9,073 nt of DNA. Source: an uncultured Leucobacter sp. (lineage in GTDB: Bacteria; Actinomycetota; Actinomycetes; Actinomycetales; Microbacteriaceae). Of the stretch, positions 1-6,227 are shown one piece after another (within the stretch, counting starts at the first letter, position 1; every line of letters begins with the position of its first letter). Under the pieces are notes generated by a model. The model did no database searches. It saw only the letters and a list, made by a program, of their open reading frames with translations, and was not told the origin of the DNA. Both the position numbers and the translations under genes were made by a program. Where the stretch lies: the NCBI GenBank assembly GCA_937872275.1, contig CALMSE010000111.1, positions 1-9,073 of the forward strand, given 5' to 3'.

Positions 1-1
1 G

Positions 2-1132
2 GCGACCACGCAGCACGATGTGAAGGCCGTCGAGTACCTCGTGCGCGAGCAGCTGACGCGGCAGGGGCTCGACCGCATCGCCGAGCTCACCCACGTCTGC
101 TGCACGAGCGAGGACATCAACAACCTCTCCTACGCGCTCACCGTGAAGCAGGCCGTGGAAGAGGTGTGGCTGCCGAAGCTCGAGGCCGTCATCGTCGAGC
201 TCGCCCGCCAGGCCGAGCAGTACCGCGAGCTGCCCATGATGAGCCGCACGCACGGCCAGCCCGCGACGCCGACGACGCTCGGCAAGGAGCTCGCGGTGTT
301 CGTCTACCGCCTGAGCCGCCAGGTCGCGCAGATCGGGCAGGTGGAATACCTCGGCAAGTTCTCGGGGGCCACCGGCACCTTCGCCGCGCACCTCGCGGCC
401 GACCCCGCCGCCGACTGGCCCGCGATCTCCCGCGAGTTCGTCGAGGGCCTCGGCCTCGACTGGAACCCGCTCACCACCCAGATCGAGTCGCACGACTGGC
501 AGGCCGAGCTCTACACGCGCGTCGCGCACGTCAACCGCATCCTGCACAACCTCGCGACCGACGTGTGGAGCTACATCTCCATCGGCTACTTCCGCCAGAT
601 CCCGGTCGCGGGGGCCACGGGCTCGTCGACGATGCCGCACAAGGTCAACCCGATCCGATTCGAGAACGCCGAGGCGAACCTCGAGCTGTCGAACGCGATC
701 CTCGACTCGCTCGCCGCGACGCTCGTCACGAGCCGCTGGCAGCGCGACCTCACCGACTCGTCGGCGCAGCGCAACATCGGCGTCGGCCTCGGCCACTCGG
801 TGCTCGCGCTCGACAACATCAAGCGCGGCCTGGGCCAGATCGACGCGGCCCCCGAGGCGCTCGCGGCGGATCTCGACGCGAACTGGGAGGTGCTGGGCGA
901 GGCGATCCAGACGGTGATTCGCGCGGAGGTCACGGCCGGGCGGTCGTCGATCGCGGATCCCTACGCCGTGCTGAAGGAGCTGACCCGGGATCGCAGGATC
1001 GGCCAGGCCGAGCTCGTGGAGTTCGTCGCGGGCCTCGAGATCGGCGACGAGGCGAGGCGGCGCCTGCTCGCCCTCACACCCGCAACGTACGTGGGCGCGG
1101 CCGCCGAGCTGCTCGAGCACCTGAAGGGCTGA
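2..1132 (+). CDS. purB: Adenylosuccinate lyase, 5'-truncated by window edge
   Basis: This enzyme removes fumarate from SAICAR and from adenylosuccinate, so it acts twice in cytoplasmic purine synthesis. The reading frame is open from base 2 and the first visible residues (ATTQHDVKAVEY) match the interior of PurB, so the GTG at 20 is an internal valine codon and not the start. About 377 residues are visible; full-length relatives have about 455-475, so roughly 80-100 are missing. Family landmarks are intact: TSEDINN (bases 107-127), SRTHGQPATPTT with the conserved histidine at 251-253, and the flexible catalytic-loop signature SSTMPHKVNP (623-652). The C-terminal part (SRWQRDLTDSS, NWEVLGEAIQTVIR, PYAVLKELTR) follows the E. 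coli PurB pattern, with a short extra stretch (EVTAGRSSI) before the PYAVLKELTR segment. It ends in TGA, 22 bases before the next gene. Identification is very secure. Confidence 0.97.
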   Translation, partial: ATTQHDVKAVEYLVREQLTRQGLDRIAELTHVCCTSEDINNLSYALTVKQAVEEVWLPKLEAVIVELARQAEQYRELPMMSRTHGQPATPTTLGKELAVFVYRLSRQVAQIGQVEYLGKFSGATGTFAAHLAADPAADWPAISREFVEGLGLDWNPLTTQIESHDWQAELYTRVAHVNRILHNLATDVWSYISIGYFRQIPVAGATGSSTMPHKVNPIRFENAEANLELSNAILDSLAATLVTSRWQRDLTDSSAQRNIGVGLGHSVLALDNIKRGLGQIDAAPEALAADLDANWEVLGEAIQTVIRAEVTAGRSSIADPYAVLKELTRDRRIGQAELVEFVAGLEIGDEARRRLLALTPATYVGAAAELLEHLKG

Positions 1133-1154
1133 GACCCGCCCCGACGCAGCGGAC

Positions 1155-2066
1155 ATGAGCGGGACTCGGAGCGGCTTCCCCGGCGCGGCGAAGCGGGCCG
1201 TGTTCGGGCTCGTCCTGCTCGCGATCGCGGGCGTCCTGCTCGCGGTCGCGTGGCCCGAGCTGCCGGACGGGAGCCTCGAGATCCGCCTCCCGGGCAGGAC
1301 GGGTCGGGGCCCCAGCCTCGGTCACGTGCCCGCGCTCGACCATGCGCTCGCAGTCGGGTGCTTCGCCGCCGCATCGCTCCTCTACATCGCGTCGGCCCTG
1401 ATCCTCGGTGATCGCTTCCGGCATCAGCTCGCGGCGCTCCCCGCCGCCGGAGCGCTCGCCGCGAGCTCGATACTCGCCGGGCTCGTCATGGACCGCTCGT
1501 CGTCCGACGGCCTCGCGATCGCCCTCGCCGTCTCGTGGATCCCGGTGGCGAGCGGCGCGGTGCTGCTCTTCGGCTACGCGGTCGAGGGCGTGGTGCAGTC
1601 GACGGAGGGCGGACCGGTGCCGCGCCGGCGCAAGCCGAAGGCTCCCCCGCTGCCGCCGTGGCGGCGACGGCTCCTCTCCGCACTGGGCCTCCTCGGGGCG
1701 GCCTGGGCGATCCTGCTCTTCGTGGTCTCGATCGTCGCGCACGCCGAGGGCCGCATCATGCGCCTTCCCTTCACCGGGTACGCACTGCCGGGCTTCCCCG
1801 CCACCGCCGGCACGGTGGCCGCGGTCTGGCTCCTCGCCGTGGCCGTCGCCTGGCTCGTCGTGCTGCTCGCCGGCACGCGGCGGTCCTTCGCGCCGCTCGC
1901 GATGATGCCGGCCGCGGCGGTGCTGGGCGAGGGATCCCTCGTGCTGGGCGCCATGAGCTCCGACACGGGCATGGCCGGGATCCTGCTCGGCTTCGCCGTC
2001 GTCACCGCCGCGGCGGTCGCCGCCGGGGTCGTCGGCCGCGCGGCGGCCGCAAGCGACCGCCGCTAG
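1155..2066 (+). CDS. Unrecognised integral membrane protein, about 8 TM segments
   Basis: I do not recognise this 303-residue protein. Hydrophobic stretches suggest about eight membrane helices, at roughly residues 14-33, 62-84, 91-112, 117-147, 173-197, 217-239, 244-266 and 272-293. A basic, proline-rich cytoplasmic-type linker (about 155-172, PRRRKPKAPPLPP) divides it into two halves of about four helices each. No catalytic or transporter motif stands out. The ATG at 1155 is the first good start; the sequence before it has only a weak purine-rich site. It lies 22 bases after purB on the same strand, so it is probably co-transcribed, but that says little about function. Its stop codon overlaps that of the convergent mdlC-like gene within a shared CTAG. 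Strong codon-position GC bias and a consistent hydrophobic pattern support that it is real. Confidence 0.8.
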   Translation: MSGTRSGFPGAAKRAVFGLVLLAIAGVLLAVAWPELPDGSLEIRLPGRTGRGPSLGHVPALDHALAVGCFAAASLLYIASALILGDRFRHQLAALPAAGALAASSILAGLVMDRSSSDGLAIALAVSWIPVASGAVLLFGYAVEGVVQSTEGGPVPRRRKPKAPPLPPWRRRLLSALGLLGAAWAILLFVVSIVAHAEGRIMRLPFTGYALPGFPATAGTVAAVWLLAVAVAWLVVLLAGTRRSFAPLAMMPAAAVLGEGSLVLGAMSSDTGMAGILLGFAVVTAAAVAAGVVGRAAAASDRR

Positions 2067-3655
2067 ACGACCCGCGCGTCGATGAGCACCGGGCCCGAGG
2101 CCTGAAGCGCCTCGGCGTAGGCCCGCTCGAACTCCTCGCGCGTACTCGTGCGCACGCCCGGCACGCCGTAACCCTGGGCGATCGCGACGAAGTCGATGCC
2201 GCCGAGCTTCAGCCCCGGGACGTCGGGCACGCCCATGCGCTGGGCGAAGCCGGCCAGGGCTCCGTAGCCGCCGTTGTTCACGATGACGAACACGGTGCGG
2301 GTGCCGCGCCGGGCCGCCGTGTACAGGGCGGTGATGCCGTAGTTGGCGGAGCCGTCGCCGACGGTGGCGACCACGGTCGCCTCGGGCTTCGCGATCGAGA
2401 AGCCGACCGCGGCGGGCAGCCCGAAGCCCAGTCCGCCCGAGGCCGGGAAGTGGTACTGGCCGGGCCCGTCGATGTCGATGCGCTCGAGGTAGTCGAGGTC
2501 GAGGGTCGTCGTCTCGTTGACGTAGACGACGCCGTCGATCCGCTGCTCGTTGAGCACCTCGATGATCTCCGTGCCGGTCATGCCGTCGGGCGATGTCTGC
2601 GCGGGCTCGAGCGCGCGGGCCGGGCGGCGCCTGCCGCGATCCGCCACTCCCCCGGCGAGCGCGGTGATCACGCGGCCGACATCCGCCACGACGGCGCGGC
2701 CGAACGGCGCGCGCGCGGCCTCGGAGGCGTCCTCGGTGACCTGCCAGACCGCGGTTCCGGGCTCGAGGTAGGCGCCCGGCTCCCAGCGGTGGTAGCGGAA
2801 CACCGGAGCGCCGAGGACGAGCACGAGGTCGTGGCCGGCGAGGCGCTTGCGCACCGACTCGATGCCCGGCACCAGCACCCCCGCGAAGTTCGGGTGGGTG
2901 CCCGGGAACGGCCCGCGCGGCGGCGACGGCGCGATGTAGACGGTGCCGTCGGAGAGCTCGGCGAGGCGGATCACCGCGTCGAAGACGTCCCCGTCCGCCA
3001 CGGCGGCCGCGTCGACCTGCGGCCCGAGCACGATGGCCGGGCTCTCGGCGCCGTTCAGCGCGGCGAGCAGTTCGGCCAGCGTCTCGGGGGCGGCCCCGCC
3101 GGAGGTGTCGACCGAGCGCGCGAGGAGCAGCGCATCGTCGTCGAGCGCGGGCTCCATCCAGTCGTCCAGCGGCACCGAGACGTACACCGGCCCGCGCGGG
3201 TGCGCGGTGGCCTCGAAGATCGCCTGCGACAGCGTCCGCGGCACGTCGGCGGCAGCCAGCGGCTCGTGCGCGAACTTCGTCAGCGGGTAGGTGAGCATGC
3301 CGGCGTCGGCGCTGGCGAGCATGGTCTCCTGCCCGACGGTGCGCCGCACCTGCTGGCCGGCGAGCACCACGAGCGGGATGTTCGCGTAGCGCGCGTTCGT
3401 GAGCGCGCCCATCGCGTTGCCGCTGCCCGACGCCGCGTGCAGGTTGACGAGCACCGGCCGTCCGGTCGCGCGGGCGTAGCCCTCGGCCATGCCCATGACC
3501 GCCTGCTCGTGCAGACCGAGCACGAAGTCGAAGTCGTCGCCCAGGCCCGCGAGGAAGGGCAGCTCGTTCGAACCGGGGTTGCCGAAGATCACGGTCATCC
3601 CATGCGCGCGGAACACCTCGGCCGAGGCGTCCAGCACGGTCTTCTGACTCTCCAT
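2063..3655 (-). CDS. mdlC: Benzoylformate decarboxylase-like ThDP enzyme
   Basis: A 530-residue thiamine-diphosphate enzyme, normal in length for the family. Benzoylformate decarboxylase converts benzoylformate to benzaldehyde and CO2 in the mandelate pathway. Compared from memory with Pseudomonas putida MdlC, all active-site residues have equivalents: Ser29 (in FGNPGSNELP; S26), Glu50 (E47), His73 (in NLHAASG; H70) and His289 (in GAPVFRYH; H281). The cofactor/Mg motif runs from GDGSANYG (about 433) to NN (460-461). Ala466, Leu467 and Phe470 match the substrate-pocket positions A460, L461 and F464, which favours an aromatic 2-keto acid over pyruvate. The ATG at 3655 follows a strong GGGAGGGAGAG site. 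No mandelate racemase, mandelate dehydrogenase or benzaldehyde dehydrogenase gene is nearby, so the physiological substrate is uncertain. The gene is divergent from the LssY-domain gene and convergent with the upstream membrane gene. Confidence 0.88.
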   Translation of the reverse strand: MESQKTVLDASAEVFRAHGMTVIFGNPGSNELPFLAGLGDDFDFVLGLHEQAVMGMAEGYARATGRPVLVNLHAASGSGNAMGALTNARYANIPLVVLAGQQVRRTVGQETMLASADAGMLTYPLTKFAHEPLAAADVPRTLSQAIFEATAHPRGPVYVSVPLDDWMEPALDDDALLLARSVDTSGGAAPETLAELLAALNGAESPAIVLGPQVDAAAVADGDVFDAVIRLAELSDGTVYIAPSPPRGPFPGTHPNFAGVLVPGIESVRKRLAGHDLVLVLGAPVFRYHRWEPGAYLEPGTAVWQVTEDASEAARAPFGRAVVADVGRVITALAGGVADRGRRRPARALEPAQTSPDGMTGTEIIEVLNEQRIDGVVYVNETTTLDLDYLERIDIDGPGQYHFPASGGLGFGLPAAVGFSIAKPEATVVATVGDGSANYGITALYTAARRGTRTVFVIVNNGGYGALAGFAQRMGVPDVPGLKLGGIDFVAIAQGYGVPGVRTSTREEFERAYAEALQASGPVLIDARVV

Positions 3656-3660
3656 GGAAA

Positions 3661-3671
3661 CTCTCCCTCCC
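3661..3671 (-). promoter_or_regulatory. Ribosome binding site of mdlC-like gene
   Basis: Read on the minus strand this is GGGAGGGAGAG, ending 5 bases before the ATG at 3655-3653. It is a purine-rich, near-consensus Shine-Dalgarno tract and fixes the start codon. A -10-like TAAGGT (3709-3704) or TAGACA (3704-3699) lies further upstream on the minus strand, but neither has a recognisable -35, so no promoter is called for this gene. Confidence 0.7.
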
Positions 3672-3714
3672 GCCCCCGACCCGAGGGGCGCGCGTCGGTG
3701 TCTACCTTACGTGA

Positions 3715-3737
3715 GCGGCCGCCGCGGAGGCGGCCGC
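3715..3737. repeat. Perfect 9-bp inverted repeat in divergent spacer
   Basis: Arms GCGGCCGCC (3715-3723) and GGCGGCCGC (3729-3737) flank a 5-base loop. Each arm contains the 8-base palindrome GCGGCCGC. It sits midway in the 120-base spacer between the mdlC-like gene and the LssY-domain gene. It has no T-tract on either side, so it is more likely an operator or a leader hairpin than a terminator. In DNA this G+C-rich, some palindromes arise by chance. Confidence 0.5.
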
Positions 3738-3763
3738 GGGCGGAGGAGTGCGCTGCAGGACAC

Positions 3764-3776
3764 TAACATGGTCGCA
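3764..3776 (+). promoter_or_regulatory. Probable leaderless -10 promoter element
   Basis: TAACAT (3764-3769) matches the actinobacterial -10 pattern TAnnnT and ends 6 bases before the ATG at 3776. With normal spacing, transcription would begin at the A of the start codon, giving a leaderless mRNA. The gene also lacks a Shine-Dalgarno at the right distance. No clear -35 is visible, which is common for such promoters. Confidence 0.55.
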
Positions 3777-4645
3777 TGGAGACGACTCGGGGCGAGGTGG
3801 CCGCAGGTCCGGCCCGCCGCCGGGTCTCCCTGCTCGCGGTGCTCGACGAGTTCTTCTTCGTCTTCGCGGGCCTCGCCGCGATCTGGCTCGCCTGGCTGCT
3901 GCTCACCGAGAGCTTCAAGCTGGGCTGGTGGGGCATCCTCGTCTTCATCCTGTTCTGGGGCCTGCTCGCCTACCTGGTGCTCCCCCGCGTGCACCGCGTG
4001 CTCACGACCATCTACGTGCCCGACTACTTCATCGGGCGCACCCGCACGAGCGACGGCCTGCTCGGCGACCCGATCAACCTCGCCCTCAACGGCGACGAGG
4101 CGCAGCTGCACGCCGCGATGCGGGCCGCCGGGTGGACGCGCGCCGACCCGGTCACGCTGCGCAGCTCATGGCGGATCGTCACCTCCACGATCACCCGCCG
4201 CAGCTACGACGAGGCACCGGTGAGCCCGCTCTTCCTCTTCGGGCGCATGCAGGACTGCGCCTATCAGCAGGAGTTCGCCGGCAACCCCGCGAAGCGGCAC
4301 CACGTGCGCTTCTGGCGCACCCCCGACGGCTGGCTGCTGCCCGGCGGCGAGCGGGTCGACTGGCTCGCCGCGGGCACCTTCGACCGCGCCGTCGGCCTCT
4401 CCCTGTTCACGCTGCAGGTCACGCACAAGATCGACGCCGACATCGACGTCGAGCGGGATCACATCGTGCAATCGGTCTCGCAGGTCGATCCCGCGGTCGC
4501 GGTTCGCGTGCTGAAGGACTTCTCGACCGGTTACCACTCGCGCAACGGCGGCGGCGACAGCGTGCGCACCGACGGGGACATGCCCATCATCGACCTGCGG
4601 GCGCTCCCCGTCCCGGCGGCGGCCTCGGGGGGCGACGATGACTGA
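3776..4645 (+). CDS. LssY C-terminal-domain membrane protein
   Basis: A 289-residue protein with two membrane helices near the N-terminus (about 24-44 and 50-70), followed by a soluble domain (about 90-280) that I recognise as resembling the LssY C-terminal domain (LssY_C). Supporting segments are GDPINLALNG (97-106), MRAAGWTRADPVT, SPLFLFGRMQD (150-160), RHHVRFWRTPDGW (174-186) and THKIDADIDVERDHI (216-230). LssY is named after a gene in the Legionella lss secretion locus, but the biochemical role of the domain is not established. In many proteins it is fused to PAP2-phosphatase or DedA-like membrane domains; here it has only a two-helix anchor. The ATG at 3776 is chosen because a -10 element sits directly upstream (leaderless start). 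The next gene begins inside its last codons, so the two products are probably made together. Confidence 0.75.
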   Translation: METTRGEVAAGPARRRVSLLAVLDEFFFVFAGLAAIWLAWLLLTESFKLGWWGILVFILFWGLLAYLVLPRVHRVLTTIYVPDYFIGRTRTSDGLLGDPINLALNGDEAQLHAAMRAAGWTRADPVTLRSSWRIVTSTITRRSYDEAPVSPLFLFGRMQDCAYQQEFAGNPAKRHHVRFWRTPDGWLLPGGERVDWLAAGTFDRAVGLSLFTLQVTHKIDADIDVERDHIVQSVSQVDPAVAVRVLKDFSTGYHSRNGGGDSVRTDGDMPIIDLRALPVPAAASGGDDD

Positions 4646-5147
4646 GCGTCGGCACGAGCAGCATCTCAAGCGCTCCGCCTACGAACCCCCCATCGCGCTG
4701 CTCGGCGGCGATGCGCAGCCGGCGGCGCCGGCGAAGCGCCCCCTCTCGACGACGCTCGGCGCGGTGTTCATCGTGCTGCGCGCGCTGACCGGGGCCCTGT
4801 GGCTGGCCGCCTTCGCGCTGCTCTGGGGCGATCTCGCCGACGCGGTGGATGTTCCCAGCGACGAAGCGGGCGTGGTGCTCGCGGTGGTGCTCGTCGTCGG
4901 CGGCGTCTTCATCATCGCGCTGCTGCTGCTCGGCTGGATGATCTGGCGCGGCAGCAACTTCGCCCGCGTGGTCGTGATGCTGGGCCTCACCCTCAGCACC
5001 GGGACCGCGGCGATCAGCTACTTCGCGAACGGCGAGGAGATCAACATCCAGACGACGCTGCTGACGGTCGCCTGCGACATCATCGTGCTGCTCGCGCTCT
5101 CGAGCCGCGACGCCCGGGCCTGGTCGCGGAGGTCCCGGACGCGCTAG
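4638..5147 (+). CDS. Unrecognised four-helix membrane protein
   Basis: A 169-residue protein with a polar N-terminal tail of about 38 residues, probably cytoplasmic, and four predicted membrane helices (about 40-62, 77-102, 109-129 and 138-154), ending in a basic RRSRTR tail. I cannot assign a family or function. Its ATG lies within the end of the LssY-domain gene (ATGACTGA, 8-base overlap), which implies translational coupling and a shared mRNA. A joint role with the LssY-domain protein, such as a small membrane complex, is an inference. The TAG stop is shared, as CTAG, with the convergent small gene downstream. Confidence 0.75.
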   Translation: MTERRHEQHLKRSAYEPPIALLGGDAQPAAPAKRPLSTTLGAVFIVLRALTGALWLAAFALLWGDLADAVDVPSDEAGVVLAVVLVVGGVFIIALLLLGWMIWRGSNFARVVVMLGLTLSTGTAAISYFANGEEINIQTTLLTVACDIIVLLALSSRDARAWSRRSRTR

Positions 5148-5521
5148 TGCCAGCGGCCTCCGCCGCCGGCTCGATCGTCGCCATCGTCTTCGCTCGCGCC
5201 ATCGCCATCGCCCTCGCCATCGCGCTCGCCGTCGGGCGAGAAGAGATCCTTGCGCGCCTCCAGATCCTCCTTGCTGGGCTTGCCGCCCAGACCCAGCAGG
5301 GCCACCGTGAGGACCGCGGCGATGAAGGCGATGCCCGCGGCGATCGCGGCCATCGCGAAGTTGGGCAGCCCGGTCGCGGGATCGCGCAGCACGAGCAGCA
5401 CCACGAGCGCCGCGAAGACGGCGAGCACCGCGGAGAAGCCGATCAGCTCGAGCGGCCGAAGCCGGTCGCGGCGCGACGGGGTGGCGGGCTCCTGAGGGGC
5501 TGGCTGAGTGGGCTCGGTCAT
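5144..5521 (-). CDS. Small two-helix membrane protein with acidic tail
   Basis: 125 residues, not assigned to a family. The protein has a proline/glutamine-rich N-terminus (MTEPTQPAPQEP), a basic patch (RRDRLRP) just before the first helix, two membrane helices (about 26-46 and 56-78), then a polar segment (KPSKEDLEARKDLF) and a low-complexity Asp/Gly/Glu-rich tail (about 97-117) ending in GGGGRWH. The frame stays open upstream to 6082, but that extension is out-of-frame Arg/Pro/Gly-rich sequence antisense to nothing and overlapping the next gene; the ATG at 5521 gives a sensible N-terminus. It lies 29 bases after the stop of the six-helix membrane gene on the same strand, so the two probably form an operon. 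A Shine-Dalgarno is weak (GAAAG). The acidic tail is encoded by an imperfect six-base repeat. Confidence 0.75.
   Translation of the reverse strand: MTEPTQPAPQEPATPSRRDRLRPLELIGFSAVLAVFAALVVLLVLRDPATGLPNFAMAAIAAGIAFIAAVLTVALLGLGGKPSKEDLEARKDLFSPDGERDGEGDGDGASEDDGDDRAGGGGRWH
5198..5230. repeat. Imperfect hexanucleotide tandem repeat
   Basis: Five units of the pattern GCC-ATC / GCC-CTC / GCG-CTC run in tandem on the plus strand. On the coding (minus) strand they give alternating Gly with Asp/Glu in the tail of the small membrane protein. A six-base unit keeps the frame when the copy number changes, so the tail could vary in length between strains. Confidence 0.6.
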
Positions 5522-5550
5522 ACTGCGCTTTCGTTGCTGAGGGGGTCGGT

Positions 5551-6132
5551 TCAGGCCTGGGGCGCGGCAGCGGCCTCGACGGCCTCGCGCCGGCGCTTGG
5601 AGCGCGCGTCGAATACCGAGATGCCGAGGTACACGCCGGCGATCACCGAGTAGGCCCCGAAGAAGCCGATCACGGCGATCGGGTCGAGCAGGAAGAGGAG
5701 CACGAGTATCGCGAGCAGCATGCCGATCGCCCCGAGGAAGATCGCATCGCCGCGCGTGGAGAAGCCGAGCATGGCGCCCAGCAGCTCGCAGAGCCCGGTG
5801 ACGAGCGCCCAGGCGGCGAGCAGCAGCCCGAACGCGATGGGGGTCCACAGCACGACGTGCAGGAGGCCCGCGAGGATGGCGACGGCCCCGAGCAGCACCG
5901 GGATCGGGCTCGGCCGCTCCTGGCGCATCAGCCGCCACTCGAGCAGGTGGGCGACCCCCATCGCGACGAGGGAGACCGCGACCACTGCGCGGTCGAAGCC
6001 CAGCGCGTGATGCAGGGCGGCGGTGAACGCGATGGTCAGGCCCGAGACCAGCAGCACGATGGGCCGCACCCAGGGCACCCAACCGGGTACGGGGTCGATC
6101 GAACGCTCCGGAGTGCTCACCGCAGCCGACAT
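5551..6132 (-). CDS. DUF308/HdeD-like six-helix membrane protein
   Basis: 193 residues with six hydrophobic segments (about 21-40, 48-66, 76-95, 98-119, 128-149 and 151-172) and a basic/alanine-rich C-terminus (DARSKRRREAVEAAAA). Helix number, size and the pattern of paired helices with short loops (LLLAAWALVTGLCELLGA, then AIGMLLAILVLLFLLDP) resemble the DUF308/HdeD family, which in enteric bacteria is linked to acid resistance. The resemblance is by eye and the function here is unknown. The ATG at 6132 is preceded by AGAAGGGG at a suitable distance and by a -10-like TAGACT. The frame stays open far upstream, but only as a shadow of dnaB. It probably forms an operon with the small two-helix gene 29 bases downstream, separate from dnaB, which ends 95 bases upstream. 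Confidence 0.75.
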   Translation of the reverse strand: MSAAVSTPERSIDPVPGWVPWVRPIVLLVSGLTIAFTAALHHALGFDRAVVAVSLVAMGVAHLLEWRLMRQERPSPIPVLLGAVAILAGLLHVVLWTPIAFGLLLAAWALVTGLCELLGAMLGFSTRGDAIFLGAIGMLLAILVLLFLLDPIAVIGFFGAYSVIAGVYLGISVFDARSKRRREAVEAAAAPQA

Positions 6133-6158
6133 CACGACCCCTTCTCTGATCCGAGCCC

Positions 6159-6164
6159 AGTCTA
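6159..6164 (-). promoter_or_regulatory. Candidate -10 for the DUF308-like gene
   Basis: TAGACT on the minus strand fits TAnnnT and would start transcription near 6152, leaving about a 20-base leader that includes the AGAAGGGG ribosome binding site. No convincing -35 is seen. The 95-base spacer also holds a G+C-rich palindrome GCGGGCGCCCGC (6204-6215), just after the dnaB stop, without a T-tract. Confidence 0.4.
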
Positions 6165-6227
6165 CCGTGCCCTGCCGGTGAGCGCGCCGAGCGCGACTCC
6201 CCCGCGGGCGCCCGCGCCCGCCCGCCG

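Noticed and set aside
20..22. GTG at base 20 as purB start
   Set aside because: The in-frame residues before it (TTQHD) continue the conserved PurB sequence, so the gene is cut by the window edge.
1535..3766. 743-codon open frame on the plus strand, largely antisense to the mdlC-like gene
   Set aside because: The translation is Arg/Gly/Ala/His-rich with no domain pattern, and it overlaps two well-supported genes. It is a stop-poor shadow frame typical of G+C-rich DNA.
5522..6082. N-terminal extension of the small two-helix protein
   Set aside because: The upstream part overlaps the DUF308-like gene in another frame and is Arg/Pro-rich, without protein-like character. ATG 5521 is the sensible start.
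6204..6215. GCGGGCGCCCGC palindrome as dnaB terminator
   Set aside because: No T-tract follows on the minus strand, and short G/C palindromes are common in this composition.
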